This document shows, in pieces, positions 46,101 to 54,900 of a DNA stretch of 64,000 bases (positions are counted from its first letter, which is position 1; each line of letters starts with the position of its first letter). A program made the translations under genes and the position numbers. Source of the DNA: Scatophagus argus (taxonomy: Eukaryota > Chordata > Actinopteri > Scatophagidae); the NCBI RefSeq assembly GCF_020382885.2, contig NC_058503.1, positions 24,339,659 to 24,403,658 of the forward strand. The letters are read 5' to 3'. The notes below the pieces were generated by a model. That model was not told where the DNA came from. It searched no databases and worked only from the letters and a program-made list of their open reading frames with translations.

Positions 46101-46826
46101 GCAACCCTGTGGTCAGCCACAACTGCCTTTCGCTGGATGACATTTAACTTTTTCATTTTTTTAATCCAAAAGCTCCCAGAGTCCCATTAAACAAGCTTAA
46201 TGGGAGTGGAATGAGGTGGAGTAACAAAATAGGATCCATCAAAGGCACAAAATATTCACAAACATTAGCAATAAGTATTATATTTCTACCCCATGGAGTC
46301 TTCCTCTGGTCACTCCAGTGTCCTATTTATTAGGACACTATTTATTATCTACCTATTTATTATTAAAGCTTGTTGTTGTTGTTTTGCTCAGTGCTGTGGA
46401 CTGGGAGTTCTTCACCATTGGAGAGGAGAAGTTCTTGGTTGTAGCAAACTCTTACGATGGCAGCTCGTACTCCCTGAACAGTGTTGTCTACAGGTTGGTG
46501 CTTGCTGTCAGGTTAAAGGAGTGTCTGTTGGTGTCCGTCTGCGTCTGTCGGTGTATGCTTGTATCTGTTGGTACCTGCTGGTGTCTTTTGGTGTATGCTT
46601 GTATCTGTTGGTGTCGTTGCAGATTTTGTGTATTTGAAGGTTCAACTCTGTATGGTTTTTTTTTATTTTCAGGTGGCAAGGCTACGAGGGCTTTGTTCCA
46701 GTCCACAGTCTGCCGACATTTGGCTGTAGAGACTGGGAACACTTCAGCACTGATGAAGGCTCCTTTCTCATCTACTCCAGTGCCACCTCCAGGCTCAGCA
46801 AGGTCTTTAAACTCAGGACATACTGA
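26940..46826 (+). CDS. tspear: thrombospondin-type laminin G domain and EAR repeat protein
   Basis: Secreted or cell-surface EAR-repeat protein; in mammals it is linked to hearing and to tooth and hair development. Fifteen exons: 26940-27021, 28794-28858, 28993-29148, 29293-29525, 30157-30247, 30329-30482, 33056-33193, 34141-34258, 34338-34452, 38000-38180, 40419-40477, 40960-41136, 45222-45400, 46392-46493 and 46673-46826 (TGA). They sum to 2004 nt, 667 residues, close to the mammalian length. A signal peptide ([20 protein letters not shown]) leads into a laminin-G/TSP-N-like region (residues ~28-250; [37 protein letters not shown]). Seven EAR repeats follow, each with a core like FLVVAN preceded by DWE.F (exons 8, 10 twice, 12, 13, 14, 15; exon 8 reads FMAAAN and exon 15 FLIYSS). 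Exon 2 is only 65 nt but keeps frame and aligns with the family (DLLPLDLLA). Introns 9, 10 and 12 carry LINE insertions; none interrupts an exon. Confidence 0.95.
29165..29275 (+). repeat. tspear: degenerate TCTGGTC/TCTGTC repeat in tspear intron 3
   Basis: The 144-base intron is almost wholly built of words such as CTGGTCTG, TCTGTCTGATC and TCTGGTCTGG. It ends in a normal pyrimidine tract and AG acceptor at 29291-29292. Confidence 0.6.
29560..30070 (+). repeat. tspear: loose GGTTCAG-rich sequence in tspear intron 4
   Basis: Words TGGTTCAG, GGTTCA and TCAGTTTGTC recur irregularly between 29580 and 30070. The unit is poorly kept and no clear period can be read. A short open frame here looks accidental. 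Confidence 0.3.
31144..31192 (+). repeat. (TG)n microsatellite in tspear intron 6
   Basis: About 24 uninterrupted TG units followed by TTTGTGTGCCTGTCTGTCTG. The rest of this intron (30483-33055) holds one dispersed repeat at its 3' half and nothing else I recognise. Confidence 0.95.
32190..32490 (+). repeat. dispersed teleost repeat with TATATAAATAAATAAATTGA end
   Basis: The block runs from CCTTTGTAATTTATGATG through a CT microsatellite and GGTTTCTTCCTGTTAAAAGG, GAGTTTTTCCTTGCCACTG to GGTGCTATATAAATAAATAA and ATTGAAATTGAAT. This is one of the most common interspersed repeats in teleosts (family name not recalled). It carries no gene; a short frame inside is accidental. Its first ~70 bases recur at 10450-10525. 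Confidence 0.75.
34671..36943 (+). mobile_element. internally deleted non-LTR retrotransposon (LINE) in tspear intron 9
   Basis: The element starts with the LINE-typical AAGATGGCG at 34670 and ends in TCTTGTATCTTGTATCTTGA. A first frame (34673-35143) has the basic region [16 protein letters not shown]. The endonuclease part follows in another frame (35052-35609; [39 protein letters not shown]). The RT N-terminal part lies at 35585-36490 ([43 protein letters not shown]). It then jumps from SSLPEPL to a C-terminal piece [15 protein letters not shown], so the RT catalytic core is missing, and the start of the endonuclease is also deleted. Clade looks Rex1/CR1/L2-like. It cannot move by itself. 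Confidence 0.88.
37000..37990. other. tspear: rest of tspear intron 9
   Basis: Sequence between the LINE and exon 10. I see no gene; the motifs AAAGTACAG and AAGTACAAG recur, as is usual in fish intergenic DNA. A near-repeat exists between 37757-37800 and 38205-38245 (CATGATCTTTAAAAGTCAGC versus TATGATCTTTAATAGTCAGC, both followed by TGTTGGGTTC), bracketing exon 10. Confidence 0.5.
38560..39650 (-). mobile_element. decayed LINE fragment (endonuclease and start of RT) in tspear intron 10
   Basis: The minus strand from 39601 to 39107 reads [52 protein letters not shown] and [17 protein letters not shown], the APE-type endonuclease of a non-LTR element. Further left come broken-frame pieces such as [19 protein letters not shown] and [19 protein letters not shown]. 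There are many frameshifts. It resembles the intron 9 element in family but is older and in the opposite orientation. Confidence 0.8.
40540..40950 (+). repeat. tspear: pyrimidine-strand TCCTGTC-rich repeat filling tspear intron 11
   Basis: Nearly the whole intron is C/T-rich and built of variants of CCTGTCTTGT, TGTCCTGTC and CTTTTCCTGT. Purines are rare on the + strand. It runs right up to the acceptor of exon 12 (TTTAG at 40955-40959). Long frames on either strand are accidental. Confidence 0.6.
42155..42245. repeat. (CA)n followed by (TG)n, inverted-repeat microsatellite
   Basis: ACACACACACACAAACACAC and further CA units at 42158-42188 are followed at once by TGTAGTGTGTGTACGTGTGTGTATGG and more TG units to 42240. 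The two arms are complementary and could form a hairpin in RNA or single-stranded DNA. It lies in tspear intron 12. Confidence 0.8.
43380..45000 (-). mobile_element. LINE copy with inverted 5' half in tspear intron 12
   Basis: The left part (43478-44523) reads on the minus strand: RT pieces [43 protein letters not shown], then after a gap the C-terminus [20 protein letters not shown] and [15 protein letters not shown], then the 3' UTR. The right part (about 44600-45000) reads on the plus strand and encodes the piece that normally precedes the RT (SLIEENKN-like sequence, then [19 protein letters not shown] at 44930-44986). The two halves therefore point towards opposite strands. Stops and frameshifts are frequent. 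The pattern fits twin-primed integration or a later inversion. Confidence 0.78.
46005..46135 (-). repeat. possible reversed tRNA-like SINE head in tspear intron 13
   Basis: GGGAATCAAACCAGCAACCC is the reverse complement of a B-box-like GGTTGCTGGTTTGATTCCC, within sequence that resembles fish SINE or repeat heads. The box has one mismatch and no clear A box or body is seen. Confidence 0.3.
46520..46625 (+). repeat. tspear: minisatellite in tspear intron 14
   Basis: GGTGTATGCTTGTATCTGTT followed by GGT occurs twice (about 46550 and 46589), with shorter variants TGTCTGTTGGTGTCCGTCTG around it. The repeats fill most of the 179-base intron and stop short of the acceptor at 46671-46672. Confidence 0.7.
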
Positions 46827-48055
46827 ATGAAACTCTGTTAGACAGTTTGAGCTTCAACCTCATAATCTGCTGAAACACTCAGCAGAAACTTGGCTCAAAT
46901 ATTGTTGGAGCTATGTCCTCCTCAGGGCTAAAAAACAATAATAAACTTGATTTATGTACATCTACTTTTTCTAAAACTGCACATAAAAAATATCCAAGTC
47001 ATATTAAGCTCTGTTGATAAGGACATCACTCTTAAATGGGAAGGTCCAGCACAAAATCTAAGTTGAATTTTTTAACTAATTTGCCTCCTGCAGAACCTTG
47101 CTTCCCCTTCAACTCTCTCATCTGTCGTACGCCACCTTTCTCTTGCTCTGCAACATCACAAGCTGATATTAACCTTGTGTAATCTTGTGTATTCAGCTGC
47201 TCACTGTGGAGCCGTTTATATATATTTATAGGTATAATGTATCTATAAATGTATATATGTATTATATTATAGATGAACATTTATCACGATAGCTTTATCC
47301 ATTTTGTACTCTGCAGCTCTCTGTCCACTCAAAGCTCTGCTCTGTCAGCAGAGTTTGTTGGAAACCTTATTCTCACAGAGGCCATTTTCCTCTGATGTCG
47401 TGCTCAGATCATTGTTGTGCTGTGTTTCAGGTCATATAAACGTATGAATTACAACCTGGAAATGAAACACGTGATGTAATCAGTCTTCCAGTTAACCATA
47501 TTTGCTTCATCCATTCTAAAATATATGCATCCAAGACATGTGTATACGGTTTAGGAAAGTTGGACTTGCTTTTTCAGATCTACTAATTGCTGATATGTCT
47601 TTGAAACTGACTGATTTTAGTGTGAGATTTTGCAATTTTAAATGCTGGTATGAACTTTGATTTGAAACTTTCTCTGCAAAGGAAAAGTGACTGAATTGTT
47701 TACAATTTTCCTTTAAAAGAAAGTTCCTCGAAGGAAAAATGTAAGGATTATTTGTTTGAAAATGGAAGAAATATATTAAATGTTGAAAATGTAGATAACT
47801 AGTAAGCTATGAGGAGAATCTACTGTAGAAAACTTTGACTTTTAAACTGCATAACATGTTCTGACATTTTGTCTAAGGTAGAATATATTGTTGTGTCTCT
47901 GCAAAATCCAGGAAAAGCTTCTTTAAGAATCTTTTGTACTCAGCTGCTTCTAATTAAGATATTATCTTTATGTTGAGATTTGTGTTATGGATTATATTTC
48001 ATATTTGTTCTGTAATAATGTTCATGAATCAGATATAGTTTTCAAATAAAGGACG
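46827..48055 (+). other. tspear: probable tspear 3' UTR
   Basis: AT-rich sequence with no gene. AATAAA occurs at 48045-48050 and an AATAATAAA at about 46938. The actual cleavage site is not determinable. Confidence 0.45.
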
Positions 48056-48462
48056 AATCATTTGATGCTCAGGATTCCAAGAAAAACTGATAAATTAAAA
48101 TGTTTTTGTCTGTTAAAATATTATCGTAGAACTAATGTATAATTTATTGTTTGCATAAATTGACATGACAGCTTTACAAAAGACATATTTTGTGTAATAA
48201 TAATATACAGAGAATATGGTAATAAATTCATCTTATCTTTGATGTTTCCAGGTCAAACCATTTCCTGTGATTCCAACACTGTGAAATTATTTAGATATCA
48301 TGACATGAATATATAAATTTTTGTTTTATTTTCATGTTTTAACTGCTGCTGGGGGTATTAAAGATTTTATAAGCTTAAGCTTAGCTTTATCTCCCAAATG
48401 TCTGAATTCTACCAGACTACACTTCACTTTAAGCCGGAGGAAGTTTCATTCTCTTCACTTAA

Positions 48463-48775
48463 GAGGGCAGCAGTGGCCTAGAGGTTGGAGAAGCGGCTTG
48501 TGATCAGAAAGTTGCTGGTTCGATTCCCCCACCGGACGGGCAGGGAAAATTTGAGTGTGGTGGAGTAATAAGTAAGATAATGTCCCCACCCTCCTTAGCC
48601 TGCTGATGTGCCCTTGAGCAAGGCACTTAAAGCTCAATATATGCTCAGTGCTGCCCACTGCTCCTGTGTGTTTCACTGCATGTTGCATGTTGCAGGTGTG
48701 TGTGTTTCAATCAGTGATGGGTTAAATGCAGAGAAGTAATTTCCCAGCTTGTGATTAATAAAGTAACTTAACTTA
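48463..48775 (+). mobile_element. tRNA-derived SINE, family A copy 1
   Basis: A box TGGCCTAGAGG (48474-48484) and B box GTTCGATTC (48518-48526) are both intact. The body has CCTTGAGCAAGGCACTTAA, CACTGCTCCTGTGTGTTTCA and CAGTGATGGGTTAAATGCAG. The 3' end is TAATAAAGTAACTTAACTTA. A second copy of the same family is at 62645-62960. It is not a functional tRNA gene because the cloverleaf does not close and the body continues. Confidence 0.8.
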
Positions 48776-48779
48776 AATT

Positions 48780-49400
48780 AAAAATTAAAGAAGAAAAACA
48801 AACTGACCCTGATGACAAAGAATATAAAAATAATAAATGCAAGTTTGATAAACTTGATGGCTGAAACATGAAACAAATAATATAAAGCATCTGTTTAAAC
48901 TTACATATAGATTTAAATCTAAAGTCTGTGTCTGGAAATATCTCATTCGGGCTAAAACTTTTTTGTCGTAGTGCAACTATTCGTATAATTTTGACTGTTT
49001 CTCAAACATTTTCTGTATTCAGAACTCTACAAAAGTTTTATCCCATCAAACTGTGAGAGTTTGCATGAAGCCCAAACTCACTGCTTGCACTGAATTCAGA
49101 AATTTTATCTAATTTTTTGAAAAACAGAAAAGTGGTTTCAGCTGAAGCTGTTTGAGGGACATGTGCAGGATGTCAAACTGACTCAACAGCTTAAACAGGT
49201 TGAACAGTTAAAGATAGAACAGGACAGCAGTTAAGTGTTGTATTGAATAAGACTGAAAAAGTCCAAACAGAAACTATCCAGGGTCAAACATGGCAGTGGG
49301 GCAGGAAACAGATTTAAGTTCAGGTATTAGTTCAGGTGAAGGAGAAAAGGCACAAAGCAGGGGCAGGTATAGATACTGCATGGATAACAGGTGGCCGCGA
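48780..49400. other. intergenic sequence
   Basis: AT-rich sequence between tspear and the rootletin-like gene. I see no gene or recognisable repeat. Confidence 0.5.
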
Positions 49401-50059
49401 GTCTTCTCAGTGAGCTCTCTCGGGTTTTTATTGTCTTGGTCTGTAGGTGTCGCTGTTTGATCTCAGCAGAATCACTTTGGGTCACACGACTCCTCCGTTT
49501 CCGGTGTGAAAGGTCATGTTTCCCTGTTTGAATGTGCTAACGTCAGTAGGTTGTGTTAGCCAAGTGGGGCGAGTTGGTTTTGTATTAAAACGTTAAAATA
49601 TTTTGGATCGCCCACAGTTTAAGCAGCAGCGTCAGCAGACGACGGTCCCTAGATTAATCCACGTCGTTTACTGTTTGTTTTCCTGGTGTTAGCATGCTAA
49701 GAGGCTAGCAGGACTGAGTTTGACCCACTTAACAGCGTCGGTTCATTTCATTTCTACTGTTAATCTGACCGAATCGGTTCTGTCCGATTCTGACCGACTG
49801 TTGAACGTGTCTGGGGTTCGTTCGGTTCTTGTTTTTGACAGGTTAGATCTGCTGCTGTGTGTGCAGTTTAACAGCAGGATTAACGAAGAACACAAGCTGA
49901 TTATTGTCGGCCTCGTTGGTGTCAGTGTTAGAGCCGACATATGAACCACATATAAAACGGTCCCAACAGGACTGGTCTTCGAGCTCCACTACTAGCACAA
50001 AACAAGACCAACCGGGACTGACTTTCCTTTTCTCTGCTTCAGGACCGAACCAGTCGAGG
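49400..50059 (+). promoter_or_regulatory. possible promoter and 5' exon of the rootletin-like gene
   Basis: Sequence composition becomes less AT-rich and CpG dinucleotides increase between about 49.4 and 50.0 kb. A plausible donor (CGAG|GTAAAC) follows at 50059/50060, which could close a non-coding first exon. I did not find a clear X-box (RFX) motif of the kind that controls many ciliary genes. This is inference only. Confidence 0.3.
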
Positions 50060-50061
50060 TA

Positions 50062-50235
50062 AACATTACATTACATTACATTACATTACACAACACAGTA
50101 ATGTGAAACCTCTTCACTTACATGGCGATTCTGATTCTGATTCTGATATCATTTAGCAGACACTTTTATCCAAAGCGACTTACAGAATGAGTAACGACAA
50201 GTGTCAGTACAAGAAGTTTCAGTGCAATAGAACAA
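50062..50235 (+). repeat. (ACATT)n, (GATTCT)n and dispersed repeat copy 2
   Basis: Tandem ACATT at 50064-50090 and GATTCT units at 50127-50146 precede CATTTAGCAGACACTTTTAT and CCAAAGCGACTTACAGAATG, the same interspersed repeat as at 18945-19165. It includes CAGTACAAGAAGTTTCAGTG. Confidence 0.7.
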
Positions 50236-50239
50236 TATT

Positions 50240-51955
50240 AATTATTATTAATAATAGAATAAACATTTTCAGCTTTAAATGATCCTTTGATGAAAGGATT
50301 GTGAGGGTCATAAAAAGTAAAAATGTTACAACTGAATTGGTTTTACATGAGAACATGAAAAGATCACAGTTTAAAATTGTACAGTGAAGAGTAAGAATTC
50401 ATTGACATGAAACAAAAGAAGATCTGCTCGGTACATTTAAAACAAAAAAACAATTTGAATTTAGTTTGAGGTCAAACTCCACTAAATGATGGCAAACCAT
50501 AAAATCATCACTTTAGTGTGATTTCTTTTTTGATGAGACTGCAGTGGTTCTGCGGGGGGAAGTTGAAACAGAAACACAAACCGGTCTGTCCCAGTCCAGA
50601 GCAACTGGTCAATGGGATCGTTGTTCAGATGGTTGACACTAAAACCTGCTGTAATAATACTGATAATCATATTGATGCTGGTTGACGTGAAACTGAGTTC
50701 CGAGTTTCTCTTCTCAGACATCATCAGCAGAGAGGAGAAATCCTTGGCTTGTTTCTGAGCCCGGAGCAGAAACAAGATCAGATTCGGCTGTCCCAGCTGT
50801 GTCCTTGTTATGAGAAATGCTGTGTGTGTCTATCCATTTGCATCATATAAAGTAACACTCAATTTTGCACAGTACAGTGACAAAGATTTTCTATTTCTCC
50901 TCTTCCACGCCGACACACAACCCTGTAGCAGTCGCTGCAGTGCCTCCTTGTGGCTGAATTTAGACGGCTCAGGATGTGTTCGGGGACAGTGCTGCTGTGG
51001 AGATCAGAGATAGTTGATGAGCAGAAATTTTGATTATCAGTGAACTATTTTGTCCATTTTACATCCACCCTGTATCATGAGTTTCTCTGGCGTTTGGTAT
51101 CTCAGTAAATGCCATCGCTTTGGATTCTGCCCTTTTAGTTGCACTGAACAAAGACATCGGAAGACATCTGCTTGGAACGTGAGAAACTGGGATGACATTT
51201 AATTGAATGACAACTCATCAAGATAATAATCATCAGATTATTAATAATGAGTTAATAAGCTACAGTTGGTGTTTCGGTTCAACCCAAACCAAACCCAAGA
51301 AGTAATGACAGCTGTCTCGTTAATAAATATGATTTATGTCTTTAGCACTTGAGGACTTCACAAAACCATTTATACTTCATTTAAGGTACTTTTCCAAATG
51401 ATCTGTCGTTTACATGCTTACCATGTATTGTCTATGTGAATCGCGCTGCATTACATTTTAAGAGAAGGGTCTGATGTTGTCTACCTAAAGTGAAGGTATA
51501 TTCAGAAACTGCATGATTTTTTCCCCCTTTAAATATTTTCAGAAACAAATTTAACTGAATTGTTTCCGAGATATGCGCGAAAGTTTCCAAACGAGCTGCC
51601 ATGTTCATCCTTTTTGAAATCCTGGAGCTCACAGCCCACATGTGTGCGTCAAGCCAATCAGAGTTTCTGTTTGGGCTCATCATCTATCGAAACCACCCAC
51701 TGGCATACCCACAAGTGTGCAATGTTGGAAAGTGTCGCTACTCCTCGCCTTGAAAATGCTCCCTGTGGAAACGTGCCTTTACAGTGACCACTCTGAGAGG
51801 AATTACTCAAATCCTTTACTACAGTAAAAGTACTAATACCACATAAAATACTGTGTATTTAAGTGTAAGCAAGAAAAAGTAAAACTTGTCAGTGTCTAAA
51901 ATGCCTAATATCTTTAAATTGACTCTGCTGTGATTACCCTTTACCCAGTCTTGTG
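50240..51955. other. upstream intron or intergenic sequence of the rootletin-like gene
   Basis: No coding frame resembling a known protein is seen. The stretch ends in a plausible acceptor GTGTCCAG at 51953-51960 before the first recognised exon. Confidence 0.4.
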
Positions 51956-51989
51956 TCCAGAGTCCCTAAAGGAGGGTCGACCTGGCAAC

Positions 51990-54900
51990 ATGGAGCCGGA
52001 GCTGCTGATTGGGTGGCCTCAGGAGAAGGCGGAGCTTAAACAGGAAGTGTGTCGTCTGCAGGAGGAGCTGGCAGAAAGTCGAGCAGAGAGAGAGGAGCTG
52101 GAGTCTAGGAGCAGAGCTCTCCGTGACAGGGTGAGGTGGAAGAGTAACCTAAATAACAATTTTTTTTATTACTTTTAATAAACTAGACTTTTATCTCTGC
52201 CAGAGACGCGGTTAAACTGGGGAGACTGTTGTCCCCTTTTTGAAGCTGCTTTTATTTCATAAGATAAGAACTTTATTGATCCCACAGGAAATTGTTGAAA
52301 TGATGAATTGTCATTATTTACACATTGGGGTATTATGGTCAACTTACTTTATGGTAAGACCTGATCATGGTATTTAATAAGCTCTAGATCTTTTTGGTGA
52401 TTTTGACAGACATGCTTGCTGACCCTCAGATATTTGTCTCAATGTTGTGGATATTTTAGACTTCAGACCTCCAACAATTGAAGTTCAGAGGGTCACAGTG
52501 TTGACTCGGTTCTGTATGGTTCAGGGTTATGGAGCAGTTTTATCCCATCTGTCTGTCTATCACAGAACATCTGGACGCTTCTGGGTTTAACTCTTTTTAC
52601 TCTTTGATTGCTACCCTTTGTTTTATCAGTTAACTATTCTATTCGTATGTATTGCCCTTATTTGTTTATTTTTCATATTTATTTGCTTTTATATGATGTT
52701 TTATTGGTCTTATTCTTTTTTATTCGTGTTAATTGTTTTGATAGTTTGTATTTTGCATTTTGTAGGTTTAGTTTTCTTGATTTAACTTCACCTTTCACAG
52801 ATCTTGTTTGTGTGTCTGTTGAGTATCACAGCACTTTCTAAACTGTTAAAGGAGCTAAATAAATATCGTTGTTGTGTGATCATCAGGGTGAGTCAAATCG
52901 TCTCTGTCTCTCCAGCTATTCCAATCTGTGTCTCCCTCAATTGCCCGTTCACTGCAAGTGGAGGGTGAGCAAAGGGAGTGGAGGAGGAGGGTGAGGGAGG
53001 GGAGGGAGAGGGAGGCAAGACAGGCTCTGCTCATCCACCGACTGCAGAAGAAGGTGAGACAAGAAAGTAAGAAAGAAAAGAGAGAGAGTGTGTGCGCATG
53101 CATGAATGCATGCATGTGCGTGTGCATGTGTTGTAGCATCACTATAGCAGATCTCAGTATGTGTCAGGCCGGTGTACTGCACTGTGGGAACACGCACATC
53201 ATGTAGTCCGTGTATATAAAGACTGTTAGGATGATTGTTAGGATTCTTGTAGCCATAAAGTTCCACCAGAGGTGTTTGTGTTCATTTCAGCCTCTTGTTA
53301 AAGACTTCAGTGATTTGCCTCCAGTCAGCAATCAACAAGTATGAAGAGAAATGAATTACAGCAGCATGCGTTACATCGCAGCTTCCTCCTGTTGACAGGT
53401 CAAAGACTTGAAATCTCATGTAGTGATGGGCTGGTGTCAAATATTTTCCAGCCGGTTTGCAACTTTTCAACTTTTCTTCTTCTGCTTTCAGAATGAAAGC
53501 TAAAGTCAGAAAGAAAAAAGAAAACAAGTTTTCTTTGCAACACATACAGCACAGTGTTTGTTGTAGTACTGACAGTATTCACTGTGTGCAGGTGTTCGAG
53601 TACAGAGATCGCTGCCAACATCTGGAGCTTCAGCTGCAGGATGAACACACACATCTGCTGAGCACACAGGTCAGACTACAACCACAACTACCAAATTACT
53701 ACAATGACTACAACTACGCCTACTACTTCTACTGCAGAACTTCTATCAGGAGAACATGAATGTGAAAGCTTTATTTGATAAAGACTTTGGTGAGCTCTAT
53801 CACTCTTACCAGTTGCCGTACTACACTGGTACTGCAGTACTTCAGATGCATGTGTACTGTAGTATCACTGCAGTAGTCCATGTTGGTGTCCTACTGTAAA
53901 CTACAACACAATGTGTGTGTTTTGTAGCAGAGAATCAGAGATGAACACAGTGACACTCTGGAGAGTGCTCTTATCAGGCTGGAGGAGGAACGACAGAGGT
54001 GTGTATCTGCTGTGTGTGTGTGTTTCTGTCTCTGTCTGTCTCTCAGTCTCACCTGTCTGTTTGTGTGTCTCTTTTCAGGTCAGTTAGTCTGGCTGACACA
54101 AATGTTGTCCTCCAGGAGCAGCTCAGCCAATCAGAGCAGGCCAACCAGGCTTTGACCTCTGACCTCCAGAAGCTGACATCTGATTGGACAAGAGCTGTGG
54201 AGGAGGCGGAGCAGAAAGAGAATGATTGGCAGAGAGAAAAGGAGGTCTGTGGTTTATTTACCTTTTGGATTGTTGTATGATTTCTAAGGTGGATTTTCTG
54301 ATCAAACCGCCTTTAGACTGAAGTTTCTGTGTGTGTGTGTGTGTGTGTTTATGTGTAGTGTCGGTCAGATCATGTGGGTCAGCTTCAGACTCGGTTGCTG
54401 ACAGTGTGGAGGTCAGTGGTGGCTCTGAGGCGACAGTGCAACACGGTGAAAAGTGCTGCTGATCGGTATGTCTGCATGTCAAGGGTTACAGCAATTAAAT
54501 TAAAGAAATTAAAAGTTGACCAACTTGTTTTAAACATGTTGTTAGCTTACTGAACTGTTGAGTCACGATGTTTGATGTTGTTGAACATCTTAAAAGTTGC
54601 CCAATTGCCTGTAAGTTCATCGTAGACTTTTCAGTTGTTGTGACATATAGTGAGAGTTGACTTAACTTGTTTGTGTCCGTAGGGATCTGTGGCAGCTGAG
54701 GGCGGAGTTTTCTCGTCTGTCGTCCTCACTCCTCTCCAGCTGTGATTCTATCTCCTCCCTGAGGCTCAGCACTCCTTCTATGAAACTTTTCTCCTCTGTG
54801 CCTCCTCTTCTTCTGCCCACTTGCCCCTCTCCTCGTTCCTCTTCTCCTCCTTTGTCCTGCACCCTGGTCCTCCCTCCTCTGGACTCCTCACCCTCCTCTC

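Noticed and set aside
48463..48560. Possible tRNA gene with A and B boxes
   Set aside because: The cloverleaf is not closed and the sequence continues into a SINE body with a second copy elsewhere.
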